NCBI RefSeq assembly: GCF_009377205.1
Contig: NZ_VJZE01000051.1
Coordinates: 1-33,292, forward strand
Direction: 5' to 3'
DNA: 33,292 nt
Source: Streptomyces phyllanthi
GTDB taxonomy: Bacteria > Actinomycetota > Actinomycetes > Streptomycetales > Streptomycetaceae
Below are positions 7,854 through 15,319 of this stretch, piece by piece. Both the position numbers and the translations under genes were made by a program. The notes below the pieces were generated by a model. That model was not told the origin of the DNA. It worked only from the letters and a program-made list of their open reading frames with translations, and did not search any database. Positions within the stretch are counted from its first letter, which is position 1, and the number at the start of each line of letters is the position of its first letter.

Positions 7854-9018
7854 CCCGGTGGCGCGGCGGGCGTTCGTGGTGGGAACCGGGGCGGCGCTGT
7901 TCGCCGGAGCGGGAGCGGGAGCCGGAGCGGGGAGTGCCGTGGCGGCGGAATCGGGTGTCGTGGAGGGCGCGCTGCCCGACTTCCACGCCCTGCTCAAGGA
8001 CGAGCTCCGCTTCCCGCTCGCCTGGGGCACCTCGCCGGTCCGGGACTTCCGGGCCTGGCGGCGGGCCGCCCGCGCCAAGGTCGAGGAGCACCTGTTCACC
8101 GGGCGGGACGACACCCCCTACGCACCTGAGTTCGGTGAGCGGACCGAGGCCGACGGGTACACGAGGGAGTCCGTCACCCTCGCCCTGACCCGGTACGGCC
8201 GGGTGCGGGGTTCCCTCCTCACCCCGCACGGCACCGGGCCCTTCCCCGCCGTGCTGCTGCTCCACGACCACGGCGCGAAGTTCGACATCGGGAAGGAGAA
8301 GCTGGTCCGGCCCTGGGGCACCGGCGAGGGCCGGCTGGCCTCCGCGCAGGCCTGGGCCGACCGGTACTTCAGCGGCCGCTTCGTCGGCGACGAACTGGCC
8401 CGGCGCGGATACGTCGTCCTCGCCCTGGACGCCCTCGGCTGGGGCGACCGGGGGCCGGTCACCTACGAGCAGCAGCAGGCCCTCGCCGGCAACCTCTTCA
8501 ACCTGGGCTCCTCACTCGCCGGGCTCATGGCCAGGGAGGACGTGCGCGCCGCGGCCTTCCTGGCCGGGCTCGACCGAGTGGACCGGCGGCGGGTCGCGGC
8601 CGTCGGCTTCTCCATGGGCGCCTTCCGCGCCTGGCAGACCGCCGCGCTCAGCGACGACGTCGCGGCCGCGGCGAGCGTGTGCTGGATGACCGGGCTGAAG
8701 GAGGTCATGGTGCCCGGCAACAACATCCTGCGCGGCCAGTCCTCCTACTACATGCTCCATCCCGGGCTCGCCCGGTACCTCGACTTCCCCGACGTGGCGA
8801 GCATCGGCGCCCCCAGGCCGATGCTCTTCTTCCACGGCGCCCAGGACACCCTCTTCACCGCTCAGGGCGTCCAGGTCGCCTACGAGAAGCTGCGCGCCGT
8901 CTGGCGCTCACGTCACGCCGGGGAGCGGTTGCACACCAAGGTCTGGCCGGACCTCGGCCATGTCTTCGTCGACCGCATGCAGGACGAGGTCTTCACCTGG
9001 CTGGACACCGTCCTGTGA
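7840..9018 (+). CDS. Secreted alpha/beta hydrolase, possible pectin/xylan acetylesterase
   Basis: 392-residue alpha/beta hydrolase of the dienelactone-hydrolase / acetyl-xylan-esterase-like group. The ATG overlaps the preceding CE8 gene by 14 nt and starts an export signal with a twin-arginine-like VARRAFVVG motif and an Ala/Gly-rich hydrophobic core ending near AVAA. The triad can be placed: Ser258 in GFSMG, Asp336 in GAQDTLF and His374 in LGHVF. An oxyanion-like LLLHDHGAKFD segment lies near residue 145. Position at the end of a pectinesterase operon suggests removal of acetyl or feruloyl groups from pectin, but the sequence does not fix the substrate. Confidence 0.82.
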   Translation: MRARDPVARRAFVVGTGAALFAGAGAGAGAGSAVAAESGVVEGALPDFHALLKDELRFPLAWGTSPVRDFRAWRRAARAKVEEHLFTGRDDTPYAPEFGERTEADGYTRESVTLALTRYGRVRGSLLTPHGTGPFPAVLLLHDHGAKFDIGKEKLVRPWGTGEGRLASAQAWADRYFSGRFVGDELARRGYVVLALDALGWGDRGPVTYEQQQALAGNLFNLGSSLAGLMAREDVRAAAFLAGLDRVDRRRVAAVGFSMGAFRAWQTAALSDDVAAAASVCWMTGLKEVMVPGNNILRGQSSYYMLHPGLARYLDFPDVASIGAPRPMLFFHGAQDTLFTAQGVQVAYEKLRAVWRSRHAGERLHTKVWPDLGHVFVDRMQDEVFTWLDTVL

Positions 9019-9081
9019 CCGTCCCCCACGCACGACCGACCGTCCCCCACTCACGACCGACCGTCCCCCGCTCACGACGAA
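9019..9081 (+). repeat. 21-bp tandem repeat in the PL9 leader (3 units)
   Basis: Units starting CCGTCCCCC begin at 9019, 9040 and 9061, an exact 21-bp period, each ending in CACGACCGA or CACGACGA. The array fills the whole gap from the hydrolase stop codon to the AAAGGA site of the PL9 gene. Confidence 0.88.
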
Positions 9082-9095
9082 AGGACCCCACTTCC

Positions 9096-10208
9096 ATGCC
9101 TCGTCGTACCGCCCTCACCCTCGCGTCGGCGCTCGCGCTCGGCGCCGGTCTCGCCGTGCTCCCCACCCAGGCGCACGCCGCGACCGTGGTCGTCAGCAAC
9201 TCCACCGACCTGTCCAACGCCATCAGGAACGCCACCCCCGGCACCACCATCCAGGTCCGCGGCGGCACGTACTACCCGACGGCCACCCTCCAGTCCACGG
9301 CGAACGGCACGTCCTCCAGCCGTATCCTCCTCCAGCCGTACGGCTCCGAGACCGTGAAGATCGACGGCTCGAACCTCCCCGACGGCGGCTGGATCTTCAA
9401 GCTGACCGCCGACTACTGGACCGTCTCGCGCATCACCTTCCAGAACTCGCCGGACAGCGCGGTCGTCTGCCAGTCCTGCGCCTCCACCGTCTGGGACAAC
9501 ATCAAGACCATCAACGGCGGCGACTCGGGCTTCACGCTCACCGGCGACAGCACCACCAACAACACCGTGCGGAACATCGACTCGTACGGCCACTACGACC
9601 CGGCCAACCACGGGGAGAACGCGGACGGCATCGCCATCAAGTACGGCTCCGGAAGCGGCAACCTGGTCACCGGGGCCCGCCTCTACAACAACTCGGACGA
9701 CGGCCTGGACTTCTGGTCGTTCTCGTCGCCGGTGACCGTCGAGCACACCTGGGCCATGGGCAACGGCAAGAACCGCTGGGGCGACTCGGCCTTCGCGGGC
9801 GACGGCAACGGCTACAAGCTGGGCGGCGACGGCGAGGTCGTCGCGCATGTCGTCAACAACTCGGCGGCCTGGGACAACGCGGGCAACGGCTTCACCGAGA
9901 ACAGCAACAAGGGCGCCATCGTCATCAACCGCACCACCGCCTACGCCAACGCCAAGTGGGGCTACTACTTCGCCACCGGCGCCGCCAGGCTCGGCAAGAA
10001 CCTGGCGGTGAGCAACGGCTCCGGTTCGGTGAACAAGGGCTCGTCGGTGGTCTCGGCCGGCAACAACTGGGACTCGGGCATCTCGACGCCCTCCTTCCGG
10101 TCCACCGACGCCTCCAGCACCTACAACGCCCGGCAGTCCAGCGGGGGGCTGCCCGTGACCACGTTCCTGACCACGGGCAGCACCACCATCGGCGCGACGA
10201 TGGACTGA
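9096..10208 (+). CDS. Secreted pectate lyase, family PL9 (first copy)
   Basis: 370-residue right-handed beta-helix pectate lyase of the Pel9A type. The ATG follows AAAGGA; the signal peptide likely ends at QAHA, residue 28. The frame is open further upstream but runs through the hydrolase gene. Family marks are ENADGIAIKYG, the calcium-site cluster NNSDDGLDFW (Asp201, Asp202, Asp205) and GNGYKLGG with Lys241, the candidate catalytic base. It shares long identical blocks with the gene at 11512, including the first strands after the signal and the C-terminal LTTGSTTIG. It ends 7 nt from the convergent GH43-like gene. Its leader consists of a three-unit 21-bp repeat and lacks the element found before the second PL9 gene. 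Confidence 0.93.
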   Translation: MPRRTALTLASALALGAGLAVLPTQAHAATVVVSNSTDLSNAIRNATPGTTIQVRGGTYYPTATLQSTANGTSSSRILLQPYGSETVKIDGSNLPDGGWIFKLTADYWTVSRITFQNSPDSAVVCQSCASTVWDNIKTINGGDSGFTLTGDSTTNNTVRNIDSYGHYDPANHGENADGIAIKYGSGSGNLVTGARLYNNSDDGLDFWSFSSPVTVEHTWAMGNGKNRWGDSAFAGDGNGYKLGGDGEVVAHVVNNSAAWDNAGNGFTENSNKGAIVINRTTAYANAKWGYYFATGAARLGKNLAVSNGSGSVNKGSSVVSAGNNWDSGISTPSFRSTDASSTYNARQSSGGLPVTTFLTTGSTTIGATMD

Positions 10209-10213
10209 GCCGG

Positions 10214-10227
10214 GCCTACCGGTAGGC
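10214..10227. other. Perfect palindrome between convergent genes
   Basis: GCCTACCGGTAGGC is a perfect 14-bp palindrome at the meeting point of the PL9 gene and the GH43-like gene, spanning the latter's stop codon. It could form a short hairpin in both transcripts, but it has no loop of its own and no U tract. Confidence 0.5.
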
Positions 10228-11277
10228 GGCCAGCAGGCGGTTGTACTCCTGCCGCGTCACCGGGATGACCGTGCCGTGCCTCGGGCTGGCGGGCAGTGCG
10301 TAGTCCGCGGACAGGGTCCACCTGCCCGAGGCGAGGTCGGTCGTCTCGAACGGGACATAGCCGCGGCCGCCGTACTCGTCGATGAACAGGTACCACTTCT
10401 CCTCGGTGTTCGACTTGAACACCGTCGGGCCCTCACCGCGGTCGATCGACCCGCTGCCGATGCAGTCGGAGACGAAGTCGTACTTCGCCGAGGTGAGGGC
10501 CCTCGACTTCTCCCCGGTGATGAACTTCGCGCAGGGGCTTGAGGAGGTCGGGTCCCGCTCGTCCTTGGTGTAGCGGTAGTACGTGCCCCTGTGCTTCACG
10601 ACTGTCGAGTCGATGACCGAGTAGCCCGGGTCGTTCCACACCTTCGGCGCGCTGAACGTACGGAAGTCCTTCGTCGTCGCGTACAGCATCTTGTTGTACG
10701 TCGAGCCGGTGTGGTCCGGGTCGTCGTCGGCGTACAGCTTCGACGCCCAGAAGACGACGTACTCACCGAGGCTGTCGTCCCAGTAGGCCTCCGGCGCCCA
10801 GGTGTTGCCCGCGTTGTCGGGGGAGACCCTCACCAGTCGCTGGTCGGTCCAGTGCACCAGGTCGGTGGACTCCCAGACCATGATCGACTTGCTGCCGTGT
10901 CTCTGGACGTGGTCCCAGCTGCCGCTGCTGTTCTGGTACATGCGCAGATCGGTCGCGATCATGTAGAACCTGTCGCCCCTGGGGGAGCGGATCACGAACG
11001 GGTCGCGCAGGCCCTTCTCGCCGATGGTGGACGTGAGGACCGGTTCTCCCGCGTTCAGCTCCCGCCAGTGCAGCGGGTCGTTGCCGCGGCTGAGGGCATA
11101 GCGGATCTGCTCGCCGTCCGCGGTGCCCTCACCGGTGAAGTAGGCGAAGAGATAGCCGGCGTACTTCGGTTTCTTCGCGGGGTGCGCCTCGGGCTGGGCC
11201 GCGCCCGGCGGGGCGGCCAGCAGGCCCAGGAAGAGTGCCAGGAGGGGGAGCAGGAGCGTTCGGGCGGTGGGGCGCAT
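10216..11277 (-). CDS. Secreted GH43-like glycoside hydrolase
   Basis: 353-residue predicted five-bladed propeller glycosidase, likely acting on arabinan, galactan or related pectin side chains. The ATG at 11277 is preceded by AGGA and starts a Sec signal (Arg-rich, Leu-rich, ending around PGAAQ); the frame extends upstream to 11535 without a signal. Motifs fit clan F: GLRDPFVIRS with Asp92 as the likely pKa-modulating Asp, and NTWAPEAYW with Glu163 as likely general acid. A standard N-terminal general-base Asp is not obvious; the first strand reads YLFAYFTGEG instead. It is convergent with the first PL9 gene and divergent from the second, so it probably shares a control region with the latter. 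Confidence 0.82.
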   Translation of the reverse strand: MRPTARTLLLPLLALFLGLLAAPPGAAQPEAHPAKKPKYAGYLFAYFTGEGTADGEQIRYALSRGNDPLHWRELNAGEPVLTSTIGEKGLRDPFVIRSPRGDRFYMIATDLRMYQNSSGSWDHVQRHGSKSIMVWESTDLVHWTDQRLVRVSPDNAGNTWAPEAYWDDSLGEYVVFWASKLYADDDPDHTGSTYNKMLYATTKDFRTFSAPKVWNDPGYSVIDSTVVKHRGTYYRYTKDERDPTSSSPCAKFITGEKSRALTSAKYDFVSDCIGSGSIDRGEGPTVFKSNTEEKWYLFIDEYGGRGYVPFETTDLASGRWTLSADYALPASPRHGTVIPVTRQEYNRLLAAYR

Positions 11278-11379
11278 GACACATCCTGTGGGAGTCTGAT
11301 GGTTTCTGTTGGGTAACGGCTTCTGGAGTCTCACCAGTGGGGGTCGGGGCGTCAATGGTGCCGACGTGGCGATCCCGAG

Positions 11380-11390
11380 CGAAACTTTCG
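11380..11390. promoter_or_regulatory. Palindrome CGAAACTTTCG, candidate operator
   Basis: CGAAACTTTCG is symmetric apart from its centre base and lies in the 234-nt gap between the divergent GH43-like and PL9 genes. As I recall it, the same sequence class has been described upstream of streptomycete xylanase genes as a LacI-type regulator site. The match is seen; the regulator is inferred. Confidence 0.5.
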
Positions 11391-11410
11391 ACGATTTTCG
11401 TCTGGACCAC

Positions 11411-11452
11411 GGCAACCCTTTCCGGCCATGGCGGCGACCAGGGGACAGAAGC
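11411..11452 (+). promoter_or_regulatory. Conserved pectate-lyase leader element, copy 1
   Basis: Reading towards the PL9 gene: GGCAACCCTTTCC, six bases, GGCGGCGACCAG, two bases, GAC, two bases, AAGC. The PL3 leader at 15360-15320 has the same order with near-identical blocks. GGCAACC and GGCGACC are direct repeats 22 bp apart, about two helical turns. It lies 60-101 nt before the start codon. Confidence 0.65.
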
Positions 11453-11480
11453 GGGCCGGTGCGGCCCTCCGGCCCGCTTC
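11448..11480 (+). promoter_or_regulatory. Strong 12-bp hairpin in the PL9 5' leader
   Basis: GAAGCGGGCCGG pairs perfectly with CCGGCCCGCTTC across a 9-nt loop, between the conserved element and the ribosome site of the PL9 gene. A stem this stable in a leader could attenuate transcription or protect the message. No long U tract follows. Confidence 0.6.
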
Positions 11481-11511
11481 GCCGCCCCGTTTCTGAAGGA
11501 AAGGACCCCCC

Positions 11512-12663
11512 GTGCGCCTCAGCACCGGACGCCACCGCAGGACCCGCACCCTGTCGATCGCCGCCGCGGTGGCCGTCGCCTCGGGCGCGTGCGGCGTCTA
11601 TCTCGGCCTCTCGAACGACGGCGCCGAGGCCGCCACCACGGTCACCGTCTCCACCACCGCCCAGCTGGAGTCGGCCGTGGCGAACGCCTCAGCCGGTACG
11701 ACCATCCAGGTGCGCGGCGGCACGTACTACCCGACGAAGACCCTCAAGTCCACGGCCAACGGCACCAGTTCGGCCCGTATCACGCTCCAGGCGTACGGCA
11801 GCGAGAAGGTGAAGATCGACGGCTCCAAGCTGCCCGCCGGCTCCTGGCTCGCCGGGATCTACGGCGACTACTGGACCGTCCAGAACCTCACCTGGCAGAA
11901 GGCGCCCGCCCAGGGCTTCGTGGCCACCTCCTCCGTCGGCGGGATCTTCAAGAACCTGGTCACCGCGAACAACGGCGACTCGGGCTTCACCCTGCGCGGC
12001 GACGGCACGACGAACAACCTCGTGCAGAACCTGGACAGCTACGGCAACTACGACCCGGCGGGCCACGGCCAGAACGCCGACGGCATCGCCATCAAGTTCG
12101 GTTCGGGCACGGGCAACAAGGTCACGGGTGCCCGCCTGTACAACAACGCCGACGACGGCCTCGACCTGTGGCAGTTCTCCTCGCCCGTCCTCATCGAGCA
12201 CTCCTGGGCGTTCGGCAACGGCAAGAACCGCTGGAACGACTCCGCCTTCGAGGGCAACGGCAACGGCTTCAAGCTCGGCGGTGGCGGCGCCTCGGTCGCG
12301 CACTCCGTCAACAACAACGCGGCCTGGGACAACACCCTCCACGGCTTCACGGAGAACTCCAACACCGGCGCCATCCTGCTGAACCGCAACACCGCCTACT
12401 CCAACGCCCAGACCGGCTTCTACTTCGCCACCGGCAAGGCCCGCCTCGCCCGCAACCTCGCCGTGGGCAACAAGAAGGGCCTGTCCAAGCTGGGCGGATC
12501 CACGGTCACCGCGGCCAACAACTGGGACAGCGGTGTGAGCACGCCCTCCTTCAAGTCCACGGACGCCACGACGGCGTACGGCGCCCGCAAGGCGGACGGC
12601 TCGCTGCCGGCGACCACGTTCCTGACGACGGGCTCCACGACGATCGGTTCGACGATGAACTGA
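11512..12663 (+). CDS. Secreted pectate lyase, family PL9 (second copy)
   Basis: 383-residue PL9 pectate lyase, paralogue of the gene at 9096. The GTG start is preceded by AAGGAAAGGA. The N-terminus is longer and more basic than its paralogue's (MRLSTGRHRRTRTLS), followed by a hydrophobic stretch and likely cleavage near GAEA. Family motifs are QNADGIAIKFG, NNADDGLDLW with the calcium-binding Asp cluster, and GNGFKLGG with candidate base Lys254. Many blocks match the first copy, for example the GTTIQVRGGTYYPT strand, but the leader regions are unrelated, so the copies are probably controlled differently. A strong terminator lies 25 nt after the stop. Confidence 0.94.
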   Translation: MRLSTGRHRRTRTLSIAAAVAVASGACGVYLGLSNDGAEAATTVTVSTTAQLESAVANASAGTTIQVRGGTYYPTKTLKSTANGTSSARITLQAYGSEKVKIDGSKLPAGSWLAGIYGDYWTVQNLTWQKAPAQGFVATSSVGGIFKNLVTANNGDSGFTLRGDGTTNNLVQNLDSYGNYDPAGHGQNADGIAIKFGSGTGNKVTGARLYNNADDGLDLWQFSSPVLIEHSWAFGNGKNRWNDSAFEGNGNGFKLGGGGASVAHSVNNNAAWDNTLHGFTENSNTGAILLNRNTAYSNAQTGFYFATGKARLARNLAVGNKKGLSKLGGSTVTAANNWDSGVSTPSFKSTDATTAYGARKADGSLPATTFLTTGSTTIGSTMN

Positions 12664-12688
12664 GCCCGTCCAGGACGGACAGCAGTGG

Positions 12689-12724
12689 AGCCCCCCGCCG
12701 GTCGTCACCGGCGGGGGGCTTTTC
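12689..12724. terminator. Bidirectional rho-independent terminator
   Basis: AGCCCCCCGCCGGT and ACCGGCGGGGGGCT form a perfect 14-bp stem with a CGTC loop, followed by TTTTC on the plus strand. It sits between the convergent PL9 and rhamnogalacturonan lyase genes and can serve both. Confidence 0.92.
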
Positions 12725-12744
12725 TCTGACTGGCCGAGGGGGGC

Positions 12745-14427
12745 TCAGGCCAGCAGATCGATGCAGTCGAACGAGGTGCCCGGGCTGAGGAACGCCGAGC
12801 CGCTCGAACCACTGACGATGTTGATCTTCAGCACGTTGTACTGGGACGTGTTCGTCCGCCACGCACTCTTGGGGACGCTGAAAGTGAACGTGTGGTTGTT
12901 TCCCCGGTAGGAACCCGTGGTGAGCGAGCGCGTCGAGGGCTGCCTGGGGGCCGCGGGTACGGCCGAGACCCAGTCGTTGACCGTCACGCGCGGGCGCCCG
13001 TTCAGGAACGCGTTCGTCACACCGATCCGCAGGGTGTGCGCGGCGGCCGCCTGGGCGGCGGTCAGCCTGAAGTAGACGAGGACGCCGTCGTTGACGTCCT
13101 TCCACAGGTACGCGGGGAAGGACGCGGCCTCGCCCCCGTCGCCGATCGTGACGTTGCCGGTCCACTTCGCCGCGCGGCCGTCGGACGGGTGCGCGCGGGT
13201 CATCAGCTCGGCGTTCTTGAACTCGCCGGGCGTGCCGTCCCAGTCGCCGAGCCGCCAGAGGGTCTTCGCCGTGCTCGGGTCGCCCGTGACGGTGACGCTG
13301 TTCAGCGTGGTCGTTCCGCCCGCCGTCACCTTCACCTCGCGCGTGTGCACGGCGAGTTCGCCCTTGAAGACGGTCATGGTGTACGTCCCGGGGAGCATCC
13401 CCTTGCAGGAGAAGGCCCCGCTGCCCGAGGCGGCCTTCGCCCAGTACTGGGCGTCCGCGCTCGCGAAGCCCACCGTGTAGGCGTACGCGGCGTCCATGCC
13501 CTTCAGGCCGACGCCCGCGACCTTCCCCCGCCCCGCCCTGCCGACCCAGCCGGTGATGCCGAGGCCGTCCACCCACGAGGTGTCGAGCCGGTCGTGGGAG
13601 AGCGAGGACGAGGGCGCCCCGCCGTCGGTGAACGCGAGGACGTACGGGCCCTGGAGGCCGTAGCGCTCGGGCTCGGTCTGGGACTGGTTGTAGTGCAGGA
13701 TCTCGTACAGCCCGGCCCCGAGGTCGTTCGAGTGGCGCAGCAGGGAGCGGTAGAAGGGGCCGCCGGAGGCCTTCTCGTGGTTGGAGCGCACCAGCCACAG
13801 CCCGACCGATCCGGTGGTGAAGCCGATGTGGTCGTAGTCGATGGTCCGCTTGCCGGAGTAGTGCTTGGAGTGGGTCGTGCCGTCCGAGCGCTTCCAGACG
13901 TCGCCCGCCTCGATGACCTTGTCGGAGGCCTCGATCCAGGAGTCCGGGCCGGTGTTGGGGAACATCCCGGGCTTGAGACGGACGATGAAGCGGGTCGCCG
14001 TGAAGGAGTCGTCCGCCTTGTCCGTCCACAGATAGACGTTGTTCTGGCCGCTGCGGGCCGCGTACCACTGGGTGATCGCGCCGTGGACCGCCTTGACGAG
14101 GATCGTCGAGCCGGACCGCTTGACCGTGACGGTCGCGGAGCCGAGCCCGGACTCGACGTGCGAGTGCTTGCCGCCGTAGCCCTCGTACTCCTTGCCCCGG
14201 TAGACCAGGGAGGCGAGGTCGCCGGTCTTCTTGGAGACCTTGAAGACGAGCGAGGCCCCCGTGTTGATCACGATGTGGGAGCCGTCGTCCGTGTGGCCGA
14301 AGCCGGCGGCCGAGGCCGAGGACAGCAGACCGGTGCCGGCCGCGACCGCCGCGCCGGTGCCGGCCACCCCCAAGGCGGAGGCGGCCAGCAGACGGCGACG
14401 GGTGAGGTGCTTCTTGTGCGTGCTCAA
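12745..14427 (-). CDS. Secreted rhamnogalacturonan lyase, PL4-like
   Basis: 560-residue three-domain lyase that likely cleaves the rhamnose-galacturonic acid backbone of rhamnogalacturonan I. The start is TTG at 14427 with GGAG 8 nt upstream; no better ATG or GTG gives a full signal, which carries a twin-arginine-like LTRRRLLAAS motif. Residues about 42-300 are the catalytic beta-sandwich, with Lys188 in THSKHYS a candidate catalytic base. I cannot place the partner His with confidence (the region HYNQSQTE at 245-252 is the nearest match). Residues about 305-385 look like the FnIII-type middle domain and about 388-560 like the carbohydrate-binding C-domain, beginning TLWRLGDWDGTP. It follows the PL3 gene by 31 nt and is probably cotranscribed with it. 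Confidence 0.87.
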   Translation of the reverse strand: MSTHKKHLTRRRLLAASALGVAGTGAAVAAGTGLLSSASAAGFGHTDDGSHIVINTGASLVFKVSKKTGDLASLVYRGKEYEGYGGKHSHVESGLGSATVTVKRSGSTILVKAVHGAITQWYAARSGQNNVYLWTDKADDSFTATRFIVRLKPGMFPNTGPDSWIEASDKVIEAGDVWKRSDGTTHSKHYSGKRTIDYDHIGFTTGSVGLWLVRSNHEKASGGPFYRSLLRHSNDLGAGLYEILHYNQSQTEPERYGLQGPYVLAFTDGGAPSSSLSHDRLDTSWVDGLGITGWVGRAGRGKVAGVGLKGMDAAYAYTVGFASADAQYWAKAASGSGAFSCKGMLPGTYTMTVFKGELAVHTREVKVTAGGTTTLNSVTVTGDPSTAKTLWRLGDWDGTPGEFKNAELMTRAHPSDGRAAKWTGNVTIGDGGEAASFPAYLWKDVNDGVLVYFRLTAAQAAAAHTLRIGVTNAFLNGRPRVTVNDWVSAVPAAPRQPSTRSLTTGSYRGNNHTFTFSVPKSAWRTNTSQYNVLKINIVSGSSGSAFLSPGTSFDCIDLLA

Positions 14428-14458
14428 GGATGGTGCTCCGTCACTGGTGCATGGTCTG

Positions 14459-15289
14459 TCATCGGTACGTGATGTCAGATGAGGTGTAGTTGCAGTGCGT
14501 TCCGTCCGGGTTCGAACCGTTGGTCGGGGGCTCGGCGCCGGTGTTGTTGCCGATGTACTTCTGACACGGGACGATCTTCCTGCTGCTGTCGCCGATGATC
14601 GTGACGTTGCGCAGGGCCGCGGAGTCGCCGTAGTTGGTGTTGATGCCGACCAGGCGCGAGCCGGGCGCCGTCACCTCGATGGTGTTGAAGATCGAGACGC
14701 GCTTGTACTGCGTCGAGCAGTTTCCGCAGGAGCGGTAGAGGGTCTTGAAGTCCTGTGCGGCGAACTTCGAGACCACGAGCTTGCCGCCGCCGTTGTGCTG
14801 GAAGACCTTGTCCGCGGCCTTCTTCGCGCCGCCGCCGTACACCGTGTACACGGCCGAGTTGCCGCCCCGGAAGGTCGCAGCGTCCTCGCCGACGTCCTCC
14901 CACCACACGTTCTGCAGGGTGCAGCTGCCCTGGCAGTGGATGCCGTCGGCGCCGGGCTTGCCGATGATGACGTTCTTCAGCGTCGCGCCGTCCGCGAGCT
15001 TGAAGATCGGGTCCTGTCCCTCTTCCTGGCCGTCGCCGGCCAGGGCGCCGCTGCCGTAGTACCGCACCATGCCGCCGTCCCGGACGCCGGACACGGAGAT
15101 GGTCGAGGACACGGGCTGGCTGCTGGTGGGAGTCGGCCAGGTCGCCGCGCTCGCGGACGACAGCATCGAGCTGCTGACGATGGCGGCACCGGTCAGCGTG
15201 AACGCGCCGAGACCGCTGAGAAGGGCACGCCGCTTGACGGAGCGGCGACGGTGGGGGTGGTGCACGCGTTGCTCTGCACGTGAGGTCAT
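14459..15289 (-). CDS. Secreted pectate lyase, family PL3
   Basis: 276-residue small beta-helix pectate lyase. The ATG follows GAAGGA. The signal is long, with a His/Arg-rich N-region and a twin-arginine-like VKRRALLSG motif, ending near SASA at residue 48. PL3 marks are DGIHCQGSCTLQNVWWEDV, the acidic cluster EDVGED (131-136) expected to bind calcium, and KTLYRSCGNC with candidate catalytic Arg186. Cysteine pairs (119/123, 188/191) suggest disulphides. It heads a two-gene unit with the rhamnogalacturonan lyase. Its leader carries the element shared with the second PL9 gene. Confidence 0.94.
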   Translation of the reverse strand: MTSRAEQRVHHPHRRRSVKRRALLSGLGAFTLTGAAIVSSSMLSSASAATWPTPTSSQPVSSTISVSGVRDGGMVRYYGSGALAGDGQEEGQDPIFKLADGATLKNVIIGKPGADGIHCQGSCTLQNVWWEDVGEDAATFRGGNSAVYTVYGGGAKKAADKVFQHNGGGKLVVSKFAAQDFKTLYRSCGNCSTQYKRVSIFNTIEVTAPGSRLVGINTNYGDSAALRNVTIIGDSSRKIVPCQKYIGNNTGAEPPTNGSNPDGTHCNYTSSDITYR

Positions 15290-15319
15290 TACCCGTTCCT
15301 TCGGTGGGGGATCAGAGCT

